64,000 nt of DNA, taken from positions 62,001 through 126,000 of the forward strand of contig NZ_CABVQK010000019.1 of the NCBI RefSeq assembly GCF_902499335.1, written 5' to 3'. Under the pieces are notes generated by a model, which was not told the origin of the DNA, did not search any database, and saw only the letters and a program-made list of their open reading frames with translations. Source of the stretch: Burkholderia lata (GTDB taxonomy: Bacteria > Pseudomonadota > Gammaproteobacteria > Burkholderiales > Burkholderiaceae). The translations under genes and the position numbers were made by a program. Positions 51,554 to 59,921 of the stretch are shown in pieces (positions within the stretch are counted from its first letter, which is position 1; the number at the start of each line of letters is the position of its first letter).

Positions 51554-53065
51554 TCAGAGCTTGATGCAGACGTTGCGGAGTTCCGTATAGAACTCGAGCG
51601 AATGCACGCCGCCTTCGCGGCCGATGCCCGATTGCTTCGCGCCGCCGAACGCGGTGCGCAGGTCGCGCAGGAACCAGGAATTGACCCATGCGATGCCGAC
51701 GTCGATCGACGCGGCGACGCGATGCGCGCGGGACAGGTTGGTGGTCCAGATCGCGGTCGACAGCCCGTACACGTTCGCATTCGCTCGGCCGATCACCTCG
51801 GCTTCCGAATCGAACGGCATCACGAGCGTGCACGGCCCGAAGATCTCGTCGCGCGCGAGCGGCGAATCGTCGCCGAGGCCCGTCCAGATCGTCGGCTGCA
51901 CCCAAGCGCCGCCGCACAGGTCGTCCGGCATGTCGGGCACGCCGCCGCCCGTCACGACCGTCGCGCCGAGCTCGACGGCCTGGCGGTAGTACGACAGCAC
52001 CTTGTCGCGGTGCTCCTGGCTGATCAGCGGGCCGATGCCCGTCGTGTCCGCTTCCGGGCGGCCCGGCCGCAGCCGTTCGGCGCCGGCCTTCAGCGCGGCG
52101 ACGAAGCGCTCGAACAGCGGACGCTCGACATACACGCGCTCGGTGCCGAGGCACACCTGCCCCGCGTTCGCGAAGCACGAGCGCAGCGTGCCTTCGACGG
52201 CTGCATCGAAATCGCAGTCGGCAAACACGATCGCCGCGTTCTTGCCGCCCATCTCGAGGCTGACGGGCCGTGCGCCGTCGGCCGCCGCCTTCATGATCGC
52301 CGCGCCGGTGCGCGTCTCGCCGGTGAACGTGATCGCGTTCACGCCGGGATGGGTCGTCAGGAATTCGCCGGCCGAGCCGGGCCCGAAGCCGTGCACGACG
52401 TTGTAGACGCCGCGCGGCACACCGGCCGCGTTCATCACGTCGCCGAGCAGCGCGGCCGTCTGCGGCGTTTCCTCCGACGGCTTCACGACCACCGTGTTGC
52501 CGCAGGCGAGCGCGGGGCCGACCTTCCACGTCATCAACAGCAGCGGCAGGTTCCACGGGCAGATCACGCCGACCACGCCAACCGGGCGGCGGATCGCGTA
52601 GTTGAGTGCGCCCGCGCCGTCCGGCGTCGCCATCTCGAAGGTTTCGCCCGGCACGTTCTTCACGACGTCGGCGAACACCTTGAAGTTCGCCGCGCCGCGC
52701 GGGATGTCGATATGGCTCGCGAGGCTCACCGGCTTGCCGGTGTCGGCCACTTCGGCTTCGAGGAAATCGTCGAAGCGGCGCGTGATGCCGTCGGCCACCG
52801 CATACAGGATCTCGACGCGCCGCGCGACGGTCAGGCCGCCCCACGGCCCTGACAGCGCTGCGCGCGCCGCGTGGACGGCCGCGTCGACATCCGCGCGGCT
52901 CGCTTCCGCCACGCGCGCGATCACGGCGTTGTCGAGCGGCGAGCGCTTGTCGAACCAGCGATCGCCCGCGCGATAGTCGCCGTCGATGAAGTTGCGGACG
53001 TGCCGCGGTTCCGGCTGCCCGCCGGCGGGGCCGCGTGTCGCGGCGAGAGGTTCCGTGTCGTACAT
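51554..53065 (-). CDS. dmpC: 2-hydroxymuconic semialdehyde dehydrogenase
   Basis: 503-residue aldehyde dehydrogenase. NAD region VGVICPWNLPLLLMTWKVGPALACGNTVVVKPSE, catalytic Glu in SLEMGGKNAAIVF and catalytic Cys in CFANAGQVCLGTERVYV. Oxidises 2-hydroxymuconic semialdehyde to 2-hydroxymuconate. Start at 53065 (MYDTEP) has only a weak ribosome site and gives an N-terminus about 17 residues longer than usual for DmpC; no better start was found. Between the GlcG-like gene and dmpE. Confidence 0.92.
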   Translation of the reverse strand: MYDTEPLAATRGPAGGQPEPRHVRNFIDGDYRAGDRWFDKRSPLDNAVIARVAEASRADVDAAVHAARAALSGPWGGLTVARRVEILYAVADGITRRFDDFLEAEVADTGKPVSLASHIDIPRGAANFKVFADVVKNVPGETFEMATPDGAGALNYAIRRPVGVVGVICPWNLPLLLMTWKVGPALACGNTVVVKPSEETPQTAALLGDVMNAAGVPRGVYNVVHGFGPGSAGEFLTTHPGVNAITFTGETRTGAAIMKAAADGARPVSLEMGGKNAAIVFADCDFDAAVEGTLRSCFANAGQVCLGTERVYVERPLFERFVAALKAGAERLRPGRPEADTTGIGPLISQEHRDKVLSYYRQAVELGATVVTGGGVPDMPDDLCGGAWVQPTIWTGLGDDSPLARDEIFGPCTLVMPFDSEAEVIGRANANVYGLSTAIWTTNLSRAHRVAASIDVGIAWVNSWFLRDLRTAFGGAKQSGIGREGGVHSLEFYTELRNVCIKL

Positions 53066-53180
53066 GATGTGGTTGCCGATAGTCGTGAATCCGTGATCCG
53101 GTGCGGCCGCGAAAGACGTTCGCGAGAGACGTTCGCAAAGTACGTTCGCGAGCCGCATGCCGTGTTGCGTGTGCCGCCCG

Positions 53181-53630
53181 TCACCCGCCGCCGAAGCCGG
53201 CCGCGTCGAGGCCCGCGCGGGCACAGCTTTCGTCCTGCGCCTCGCTGCCGCCCGATACGCCGATGCCGCCGATCAGCGCGCCGTCGTCGACGATCGGCAG
53301 CCCGCCGCCGAACGCGACGAAGCGCGGCCGCAAGACGAGCCCCTGCCGCACGGCCGCCGAATGCGCGGCCAGCGCGTCGTGCCACGCACCGGTCGGCAAG
53401 CCGAAGCTCGCGGCCGTGTACGCCTTGTCGATCGCGATATCGATCGAATGCAGCGGCGCGCCAGGCATCCGCACGAATGCCGCGAGCAGGCCGGCCACAT
53501 CGACGACCGCGACGTTCACGCGCACGCCGAGCCGCTCGGCGGCCTCAGCCGCCGCCTGCGCAGCGCGCGACGCGGCGGGCCAGTCGATCGTGCGTGTGAC
53601 GACGCTGCGGGTCGAATCGTTGCTAGCCAT
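53181..53630 (-). CDS. GlcG/HbpS-like heme-binding family protein
   Basis: 149 residues of the GlcG/DUF336 family (VRVNVAVVDVAGLLAAFVRM, IDIAIDKAYTAASFG, GLPIVDDGALIGGIGVSGG). Related proteins bind haem or act as accessory factors and recur within aromatic catabolic operons. Inserted between dmpB and dmpC with short gaps on the same strand, so it is cotranscribed. Exact role in the pathway unknown. Confidence 0.85.
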   Translation of the reverse strand: MASNDSTRSVVTRTIDWPAASRAAQAAAEAAERLGVRVNVAVVDVAGLLAAFVRMPGAPLHSIDIAIDKAYTAASFGLPTGAWHDALAAHSAAVRQGLVLRPRFVAFGGGLPIVDDGALIGGIGVSGGSEAQDESCARAGLDAAGFGGG

Positions 53631-53651
53631 GACGCTGTGCTCCCGTGCGGG

Positions 53652-54596
53652 TCAGGTGTAGACGGTCGTGAACGCTTCGTTCAGTTCACCGGAATGGAAG
53701 AAGATCCCGCGCCCGAGCTCTTCCTCGGTCCACGTCGTGACCGGGCGGTCGGGCTGCGCGAGATAGCCGAGCCCCGCGAAGGTTTCGTTGCGGTTGCCGC
53801 TCGGATCGAAGAAATAGATGGTCGTGCCGCGCGTGATGCCGTGCCGCGTCGGCGCGACGTCGATCTTCACCTTGTTCTTCGCCATCACGTCGGCCGACTT
53901 CAGCACGTCGGCCCAGTCGTCGAGGAAGAACGCGATGTGATGCAGCCCGTTGCGCAGGCCGCCGACGAACGCGATGTCGTGCGGCGTCGAGCTGCGGAAC
54001 ATCCACGTCGCGGCCTGGATCGTGTTGCCCGGGCCGACCATGACCTGCTCGGCCAGATGGAAGCCTAGGCACTCGGCCATGAAGCGCGTGTTCTCCTCGA
54101 CGCGGTTCACGCCGGCTTCCGGGTTCAGCTCGCACATCAGCAGGCAGTGGTCGAGCCAGTGCACGGCCGAGCCCGGAATGTCGTCGGGCCACGGATCAGG
54201 ATTCAGCGAGCCGACCGCGGTGCCGACCAGCTCCTTCTTCGCGAACAGGCGCAGCTCGTGCCCGCTCGGCAGCAGGAAGCGCAACTGGCGGCCCACCGCC
54301 GGCAGCGCGCCTTCGGGCAGCATCTCCGTCCGGATGCCGTACGCCTCGATGCGCTGCTGCAACGCGTCGAGATCGGCGTCGTGCTCGACCTTGTAGGCCG
54401 CATGCTTGAGCCCCGCCTGATCGGACGGCGACAGGATCAGCGAATAGCGGTCCCATTCGTCCCAGCATTTCAGGTAGACGTTGCCGGCCGCGTCGCGCAT
54501 CGTCTCCTGCATGCCGAGCACGCGCACGTAGTGACGCAGCGCCGCTTCCATGTCCATCACCTTCAGATTGACATGACCAATACGCATCACACCCAT
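53652..54596 (-). CDS. dmpB: Catechol 2,3-dioxygenase (meta-cleavage extradiol dioxygenase)
   Basis: 314 residues from 54596 with AGGAGGAG before the ATG. Type I extradiol dioxygenase with two vicinal-oxygen-chelate modules. The iron ligands are in place: His150 (HWLDHCLL), His220 (GLRNGLHHIAFF) and Glu271 (GNRNETFAG). Cleaves catechol between C2 and C3 to 2-hydroxymuconic semialdehyde. A few residues longer than the classic 307. Follows dmpQ, which keeps its iron reduced. Confidence 0.97.
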   Translation of the reverse strand: MGVMRIGHVNLKVMDMEAALRHYVRVLGMQETMRDAAGNVYLKCWDEWDRYSLILSPSDQAGLKHAAYKVEHDADLDALQQRIEAYGIRTEMLPEGALPAVGRQLRFLLPSGHELRLFAKKELVGTAVGSLNPDPWPDDIPGSAVHWLDHCLLMCELNPEAGVNRVEENTRFMAECLGFHLAEQVMVGPGNTIQAATWMFRSSTPHDIAFVGGLRNGLHHIAFFLDDWADVLKSADVMAKNKVKIDVAPTRHGITRGTTIYFFDPSGNRNETFAGLGYLAQPDRPVTTWTEEELGRGIFFHSGELNEAFTTVYT

Positions 54597-54613
54597 GGTG
54601 AGTCTCCTCCTGG

Positions 54614-54970
54614 TTACTTGTTGAATACCGGCGCCCCGGCACAGGCCGAGCCGCAGAAAAACGGCTTTTTCAGCCGGCCCGCCACTTCCAGCTCGACGTC
54701 GCCGTCCGGCGTGACGCGGCACGCGAGCGCATAGCCGTCGCGCTCCTCGTCGGCGCTCACGTGCGCGCGGCTCACCGGCCCGAGCCGATGCACGGCGCCA
54801 CGCAGCACGCGCACCTTGCACACGCCGCACCCGCCGTTCAGGCAGCCGACCGGTATGCCGCGCCGACCGAGCTTCGCCATTCCGGCCAGCAACGATTCGC
54901 CGGACGCGCACGCATAGCGCTCGTCGGTCTGCACGATCGTCACCGTGGCGCACACGCGGCCCGCGTCCAT
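54614..54970 (-). CDS. dmpQ: Plant-type [2Fe-2S] ferredoxin of the phenol pathway
   Basis: 118 residues. Cluster ligands in GCLNGGCGVCKVRVLRG and later in YALACRV give the plant-type pattern C-x4-C-x2-C...C. XylT/DmpQ ferredoxins reactivate catechol 2,3-dioxygenase by re-reducing its oxidised iron. Starts 1 bp after the dmpP stop and precedes dmpB. Confidence 0.93.
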   Translation of the reverse strand: MDAGRVCATVTIVQTDERYACASGESLLAGMAKLGRRGIPVGCLNGGCGVCKVRVLRGAVHRLGPVSRAHVSADEERDGYALACRVTPDGDVELEVAGRLKKPFFCGSACAGAPVFNK

Positions 54971-54971
54971 G

Positions 54972-56036
54972 TCACACCCGCCGGAACAGCGGGCTGCGCG
55001 TCTGTTGCGCGTCGGCCGCCGAGATGAACTTCTCGTGATAGATGTCGCGCTCGAACAGGCGGCCCTTCATCAGCGCGGTGATGCACGCGTCGATCATCGC
55101 GGGCGGCCCACACAGGTACGCCTGGTGGCCCGAGAAGTCGCCGTCGAAATGCGCGTTCGCGACGTCGTGCACGAACCCCTGCGCGACCCCGCCGCCGGCA
55201 TCCGCCGCGCCTTCTGACAGCGCCGGCACGTACGTGAAGTTCGGGTAACGATCGGCGAGCGCGCGGAATTCGTCGTGGTAATAGAGTTCCTTCGCGTTGC
55301 GCTGGCCGTAGACCAGCGTGATCGGCGCGGTGACGCCGCCGTCGAGCAGGTCCGCGATCATCGAGCGCGGGCTCGACAGGCCCGATCCGCCGGCCATGAA
55401 GATCATCGGCAACGCGGCCGAGCGGCGCACGAAGAAGCGGCCGTACGGGCCCGACAGCCGCACGCGGTCGCCCGTCGCCAGCTGCTCGTGCAGGTAGCCG
55501 GTGCCGAGCCCGCCCGGCACCTGCCGCACGTTCAGCTCGATCTCGCCGGTCGCGGCCACGTCGGCCGGCGAATTCGCGATCGAGAACGCGCGGCTCTGCC
55601 CGAGCCCCGGAATCTCGAGCTGCACGTACTGGCCGGCCTGGAAATGGATCGGCTGCGACAGCTTCAGACGGATCGACTTGATGGTCGGCGTGAGTTGCTC
55701 GATGCGCGTGACATCCGCCGCGAAATCCTTGACCGGGATGATCTCGGCGTCCGGTTCCTCGTCGACATCGGCCTCGATCACGGTGTCGGCCTGCAGCGTC
55801 GCGCAGCACGCGAGCGCCTTGCCTTCCTCGCGCTCGAAGTCCATCAGCGCGAACGGGTTCGCGTCGCCGAGGTCGGTCTCGCCGTCGAGCACCGCAACCT
55901 TGCAGGTGCCGCACAGCCCGTGACAGCACGCGTGCGGAATGTAGATGCCCTGGCGCAACGCCGCGTCGAGCATCGTCTGTCCTTCCTCGACCTCGATCGT
56001 GACGCCCAGCGGCTCGATGGTTAGTTGGTGGCTCAT
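54972..56036 (-). CDS. dmpP: Phenol hydroxylase reductase component P5
   Basis: 354 residues: N-terminal [2Fe-2S] domain (CCHGLCGTCKVAVLDGETDLG, last Cys in ALACCATL), FAD domain (GQSRAFSIANSP) and NAD domain (MAGGSGLSSPRSMI). Transfers electrons from NADH through FAD and the cluster to the diiron centre of DmpN. Between dmpO and dmpQ. Confidence 0.96.
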   Translation of the reverse strand: MSHQLTIEPLGVTIEVEEGQTMLDAALRQGIYIPHACCHGLCGTCKVAVLDGETDLGDANPFALMDFEREEGKALACCATLQADTVIEADVDEEPDAEIIPVKDFAADVTRIEQLTPTIKSIRLKLSQPIHFQAGQYVQLEIPGLGQSRAFSIANSPADVAATGEIELNVRQVPGGLGTGYLHEQLATGDRVRLSGPYGRFFVRRSAALPMIFMAGGSGLSSPRSMIADLLDGGVTAPITLVYGQRNAKELYYHDEFRALADRYPNFTYVPALSEGAADAGGGVAQGFVHDVANAHFDGDFSGHQAYLCGPPAMIDACITALMKGRLFERDIYHEKFISAADAQQTRSPLFRRV

Positions 56037-56061
56037 GATGGTTCGCCCGTCCGCGTCGCGG

Positions 56062-56418
56062 TCAGAAGCTCGCGCCGCCGAGGCCGTCGAGGCCCGGCGT
56101 GCGGAAGCTGATCAGGTCCTTGTGCCCGAGGCCGTTGCCGGCCAGGCTCTTCGCCGCGTCCGGCGCCCACGGCTCGCCGGAGCGGAACCACTCGACGCGA
56201 TCCCAGTCGATCTTCGCGAAGTCGGGGTGGTAGCCGTAGACGGGCGGCAGCACGTCGCGCGCGAGCGCGCCGAACGGCAGGTCCGGCGGCAGCGGCAGGC
56301 AGAACGGCGCCGGAAACATCAGGTGGTCTTCCCAGCACACGTAGAGCAGCGGTGCCGGAAACTGCCCGACCGCGTCCTTGATCGGGAAGTCGTAGGGTTT
56401 GAGCGCGATGACGGCCAT
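56062..56418 (-). CDS. dmpO: Phenol hydroxylase component P4
   Basis: 118 residues, start 56418 (MAVIALKPYDFPIKDAVGQFPAPLL), matching DmpO/P4 in N-terminus (NVTAL..Y.FP-like) and length. Small hydroxylase subunit of the DmpLNO oxygenase. The frame is open upstream into dmpN as an artefact. Confidence 0.92.
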   Translation of the reverse strand: MAVIALKPYDFPIKDAVGQFPAPLLYVCWEDHLMFPAPFCLPLPPDLPFGALARDVLPPVYGYHPDFAKIDWDRVEWFRSGEPWAPDAAKSLAGNGLGHKDLISFRTPGLDGLGGASF

Positions 56419-56498
56419 GCTTGTCTCCTTTCGGCCGGCGTTCGCGCATGTGCGCGTGCGCCGGTCTCGTTCAAGGTTGCGTAGGTGTTGCGTATCAA

Positions 56499-58049
56499 TC
56501 AGTTGCTCGTGGCCTGGCCACGCCATGCCGCGAAGTTCTTCTGGTCTTCCGAGCCTTCGAAATCGAGGTTGTCGCGGCCCATGCCCACCGCGTAGTAGTC
56601 GAGCACCGCGGCGAGCGGATCGAAGCCTTCGGCGCTCGGGTCCGTGCCCGGCGGGAAGCAGTTGCCCTGGTGGATCTGGTGCACGGGCAGCCACGCCTGC
56701 ACGTACTTCTGCGGCTCGTGATCGAAGATTTCCTTGCAGTGGTCGCTGCAGAAATGGAACTTGTTGCCGAGATAGTCCGATTCGCGCGCGCCGATCTTCC
56801 GCGGGTTGCCGGGCTCGGTGAACAGCATCGGGATCTGGCAGGTCTGGCACAGCATCGGCAGCGTCTTCATGTAGAAGCGGTTGCCTTCCTTCGCCTGCTC
56901 GCCCCAGTATTCGAAGCGCGGGCGGTAGTAGCGGTCGAACGAATCGGGGTACTTCGCCGCCAACCACGCCATCTCGTCCTCGGCCGGCACCCACGTGTGG
57001 AATGCGGACGCCGCGTTGAAGCCGTAGAACGTCGACCATGCCTGGTGGCTGATGTGGTCCTTGCCTTCGCACGCGTCCTGCCAGCCCTTCGGCTCGCGAA
57101 TGCCGTAGCGCGCGAGATCCTTGAACAGCGCGCCGCCGTTTTGCTCCGCGTACATCTCCCACGATTCGCGCCAGCTCATCACGCGCTTCGGCTGCATGTA
57201 GTCCATCATCATCGCGACGAGCGTCAGCAGCCGGTAGCCACGCCAGAACCACTTGTCGATCCAGCGCTGCACGATCGGCACGTTGCCCGGGTCCTGCTCG
57301 AGCAGGAACTTGATGCACTCGATGCCGAGCGTCATGTGGCGCGATTCGTCCGACTGCGCGGAGAAGCCGAACGTGACAGTCGACATGTCGCCGTTGTACG
57401 CCGCGCCCGACATGAACGGCACGAACAGCAGGTTCGTCAGCACGTATTCGAACGAGAAGCTCACGGCGGTCAGGAATTCGAACGGCCCCGACGAGTACGC
57501 ATCCTCGAAGAACGACTTCGGCACCGACAGGTACCAGACGCGATCGAACCAGTGGTTCGAGTGATGGAACCCGTTGAAAAACTTGTTGTACGTCGACATC
57601 GCGTGCGTTTCGGTCTGGTAGTGCCGCAATTCGTCGATCGACTGCATCTGGCACGCGATGCGCGCGCCCTCGCCGGTGAAATGCCGGCCGACGTGCGCGA
57701 AACCGCGATGCGCGAGGTATTCGAGCGGCGTCACGCCCTGGATGAACAGCTTCAGCGCGTTGATGTAGCGCGCATCGGTCACGCCGAGGAACGCGTTGTT
57801 CTGCGTGAACGCGTCGATCACCGCGTACAGCTTCTTTTCCTTCTCGCCCTGGTATTTCCAGTACGCGTCCATCGTCAAACGGAACGGGTCGACCCACTTG
57901 TCCCAGTCGTGGATCTTGATGCCCTCGTAGCGGTCGTACGGGAAGACCTTGTCCATCGGCTGGTAGGTCGTCTCCCAGCCGAGGCCGCGCGTCATCGCCG
58001 CGTAGCGGTCCTTCAGGCCGAGTTTTTTCTTGAGCGTTGGCGTGTCCAT
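56499..58049 (-). CDS. dmpN: Phenol hydroxylase large oxygenase component P3
   Basis: 516-residue alpha subunit with the carboxylate-bridged diiron site: the first EXXH in SIDELRHYQTE and the second in QSDESRHMTLG, with the additional Glu ligands in TGEGARI and FEYVLTN regions. C-terminal zinc-like Cys pattern CQTCQIPMLF and HFCSDHC is typical of DmpN. Hydroxylates phenol to catechol using the DmpP reductase and DmpM effector. Confidence 0.97.
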   Translation of the reverse strand: MDTPTLKKKLGLKDRYAAMTRGLGWETTYQPMDKVFPYDRYEGIKIHDWDKWVDPFRLTMDAYWKYQGEKEKKLYAVIDAFTQNNAFLGVTDARYINALKLFIQGVTPLEYLAHRGFAHVGRHFTGEGARIACQMQSIDELRHYQTETHAMSTYNKFFNGFHHSNHWFDRVWYLSVPKSFFEDAYSSGPFEFLTAVSFSFEYVLTNLLFVPFMSGAAYNGDMSTVTFGFSAQSDESRHMTLGIECIKFLLEQDPGNVPIVQRWIDKWFWRGYRLLTLVAMMMDYMQPKRVMSWRESWEMYAEQNGGALFKDLARYGIREPKGWQDACEGKDHISHQAWSTFYGFNAASAFHTWVPAEDEMAWLAAKYPDSFDRYYRPRFEYWGEQAKEGNRFYMKTLPMLCQTCQIPMLFTEPGNPRKIGARESDYLGNKFHFCSDHCKEIFDHEPQKYVQAWLPVHQIHQGNCFPPGTDPSAEGFDPLAAVLDYYAVGMGRDNLDFEGSEDQKNFAAWRGQATSN

Positions 58050-58087
58050 TCGTGTCTCCGGTGTTGTCGGTGCGCGTGGCGCGTCGT

Positions 58088-58357
58088 TCAGTGCGTCCAG
58101 CTCAGCGTGAACTGGTCGTCGTCCTCGTCGATGTGGCCGGACAGCGTGATCAGGTTCACCTGAAGCTGCTGCAGGTCGAAGCGCGTGCCGGTCAGTTCCT
58201 CGATCGTTTCGCGGCGGATCGTCAGCCGGTCGGGCGAATCGATCTTGACCATGCCGGGCGACTCGACCACCACCGCGAGCGGGTTGTCGGCGACGATCGC
58301 CTCGACGATCGGTCTGGACTCCTCATTGGCCTGGAAGGCGATGAATACGTTGGACAT
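58088..58357 (-). CDS. dmpM: Phenol hydroxylase regulatory protein P2
   Basis: 89-residue cofactor-free coupling protein (MSNVFIAFQANEESRPIVEAI), with the DmpM/MmoB family pattern; it binds the oxygenase and tunes reaction with oxygen. Between dmpL and dmpN. Confidence 0.96.
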   Translation of the reverse strand: MSNVFIAFQANEESRPIVEAIVADNPLAVVVESPGMVKIDSPDRLTIRRETIEELTGTRFDLQQLQVNLITLSGHIDEDDDQFTLSWTH

Positions 58358-58392
58358 GCTGGTTTCCTGGATGAAAGATGGGCGGCTCGGGC

Positions 58393-59388
58393 TCAGAGCG
58401 CGATGCCGAGCTTCGCGACACGCGTATGGAACTGTTCCCGCGCTTCGTCGAGCGCCGCGCGGCCGTCGTCCTGCAGCGCCAGCGCGGCCACCGGCGCGAG
58501 CGCAGCTTCAGCCCGCGCGGACCAGTCGCGCGTCCAGCGTGCCAGCAGCGCGCGGTTGTCGTCGGATTCGGCAGCCATCGTCTTCACGTCGGCATCGATC
58601 CAGCGGTTCGATTCGGTGTGCCATTCGGGCATGAACGCGGTCAGCATCGCCACCGCCGAGCCGCCCGCGAGCGCGATTCGTTCATCGACGAAGCGGTCGT
58701 ACACGAGCGGGTAAAGCAGCCCGTCGAGCGCAAGGTTCTGCGCGACGATCAGCTCGACCGGATCGGCGACCACCAGCGTGTCCTCGACGTAACGCCGCAG
58801 CGGCTGCCACGCGGCGCCGGTGGTCCAAGCCGCCTTGGCGGTGTCGAGCACGTCGGGCTCGGCCATCGCGAGCGCGAGCCGTGTGAGGTATTGCGCAACC
58901 CCGAGGTTGTCCATCGCGTGAAACATCGCGGGCGCCGTGAACGCGGTGCCGTAGCCGAGCGCGCAGACCTGCGCGTTGTTCATGTTCGCGCCCCAGGCCG
59001 CGTGGCGCAGCGGCACCAGCACGTCGAGCGCATGCGCGGCGACGTCGTCGCGCATCAGGGCGATCATCCGGCGCGACTCGACGAACTCGAAGTTCGCTTC
59101 CATCGTGTCCTGCTGGCGCGCCCGCGTGGTCGCCCACGACGCGTAGTAGAACTGGCGCGGGTCCTTCAGCGCGTACCAGTTCGCCATCCGGATCGCCGAG
59201 CGCGACGCATCGAAGATCTCGTAATCGGGATCCCACGTCGGCCGGTAATGGAAGTTCGCCTGGGGCTGCGCGCCCATCATGCCTTCCTGGTAGCGCGTCG
59301 CCGTCTTGTCGCCGCCGATGTTCTGCGCGACGTGCGCAAAGGTGTGCCGGAGCGGCTTGATGTCGACTGTCTTCAGCTCGATGGTCAC
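58393..59388 (-). CDS. dmpL: Phenol hydroxylase beta subunit P1
   Basis: 331-residue oxygenase beta subunit (MTIELKTVDIKPLRHTFAHVAQNIGGDKTATRYQEG, core GDKTATRYQE), structurally related to the alpha subunit but without iron ligands. Between dmpK and dmpM. Confidence 0.96.
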   Translation of the reverse strand: MTIELKTVDIKPLRHTFAHVAQNIGGDKTATRYQEGMMGAQPQANFHYRPTWDPDYEIFDASRSAIRMANWYALKDPRQFYYASWATTRARQQDTMEANFEFVESRRMIALMRDDVAAHALDVLVPLRHAAWGANMNNAQVCALGYGTAFTAPAMFHAMDNLGVAQYLTRLALAMAEPDVLDTAKAAWTTGAAWQPLRRYVEDTLVVADPVELIVAQNLALDGLLYPLVYDRFVDERIALAGGSAVAMLTAFMPEWHTESNRWIDADVKTMAAESDDNRALLARWTRDWSARAEAALAPVAALALQDDGRAALDEAREQFHTRVAKLGIAL

Positions 59389-59404
59389 TTCTTGCTCCTC
59401 AAGG

Positions 59405-59617
59405 TCATGGGTTCGCTTCGATGTCCAGCCGCGTGACCTGCTGTTCGCGGCAGAACGCGTCGAAGGCGGCAGGAGGCAACGTCAGTTCGACGCACAGCTC
59501 CGGCGCGCCGCCGATCGACAACTCGAATTCGACGAAGCCGCGTGTGTTCGTACCGGTGACGCGGACGCACTTGCGACCCGGGTCGAGCGGGGAAAGATCG
59601 GTGTCGGTTGGATTCAT
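59405..59617 (-). CDS. dmpK: Phenol hydroxylase assembly protein P0
   Basis: 70 residues from 59617. The core CVRVTGTNTRGFVEFELSIGG and the LPPAAFDAFCREQQ segment match DmpK, which aids cofactor insertion into the oxygenase. The start is fixed by the sigma-54 promoter at 59648-59663, which sets the transcript start near 59637; upstream in-frame ATGs (59635, 59737) would have no leader. GGAGG lies 11 bases before the chosen ATG. The protein is shorter than the roughly 90 residues in Pseudomonas. Confidence 0.85.
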   Translation of the reverse strand: MNPTDTDLSPLDPGRKCVRVTGTNTRGFVEFELSIGGAPELCVELTLPPAAFDAFCREQQVTRLDIEANP

Positions 59618-59647
59618 GTCCGGTGTCGCCTCCATGCCGTCCTTCAA

Positions 59648-59663
59648 TGCAGCATCCGTGCCA
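59648..59663 (-). promoter_or_regulatory. Sigma-54 (-24/-12) promoter of the phenol operon
   Basis: Read on the minus strand, TGGCACGGATGCTGCA matches the consensus TGGCAC-N5-TTGCW at all but one position, with the essential GG and GC dinucleotides 10 bp apart. The start point falls near 59637, 20 bases before dmpK. Such promoters need an activator ATPase, which is encoded divergently at 59922. Confidence 0.9.
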
Positions 59664-59810
59664 CGCGCGGCCGGCTCGGCAAAAAATCTCGATAATTCAG
59701 GGAAAGCCCTGACGCGAAGTTTGAATTCGCGATCCACAATGGCGGTTAACCAGAATGGAAAGCGCGCCCGGGCGATTGCGCCGAACCCCAGATTCGGCGG
59801 CCCTCTTCAT

Positions 59811-59855
59811 CATTTGAGCAACCCGGCGGCACGCATTTGATGAAATGATCAAATG
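59811..59855. promoter_or_regulatory. Upstream activator sites of the DmpR-type regulator
   Basis: CATTTGAT (59834-59841) and ATCAAATG (59848-59855) form an inverted repeat with 6 bp between, of the same TTGAT type as XylR/DmpR sites. A further half-site CATTTGAG starts at 59811, 23 bp away, about two helical turns. They lie about 175-210 bp upstream of the sigma-54 start point, the usual distance, and also overlap the regulator's own promoter region. Confidence 0.65.
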
Positions 59856-59921
59856 GCTGCCCGGGTTGGGGCGCCGCCAGCGGAAATTTCGAAAATCACG
59901 AGAAATCTCGACGGAGGAGAC

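Noticed and set aside
50742..53138. Very long minus-strand open frame that runs through both dmpE and the opposite reading of dmpC
   Set aside because: Only the part from 51524 down encodes a known protein (DmpE); the rest is an artefact of high GC in another frame of dmpC.
56421..58163. Long plus-strand open frame opposite dmpN
   Set aside because: Shadow of the phenol hydroxylase gene with Arg/His/Val-rich composition.
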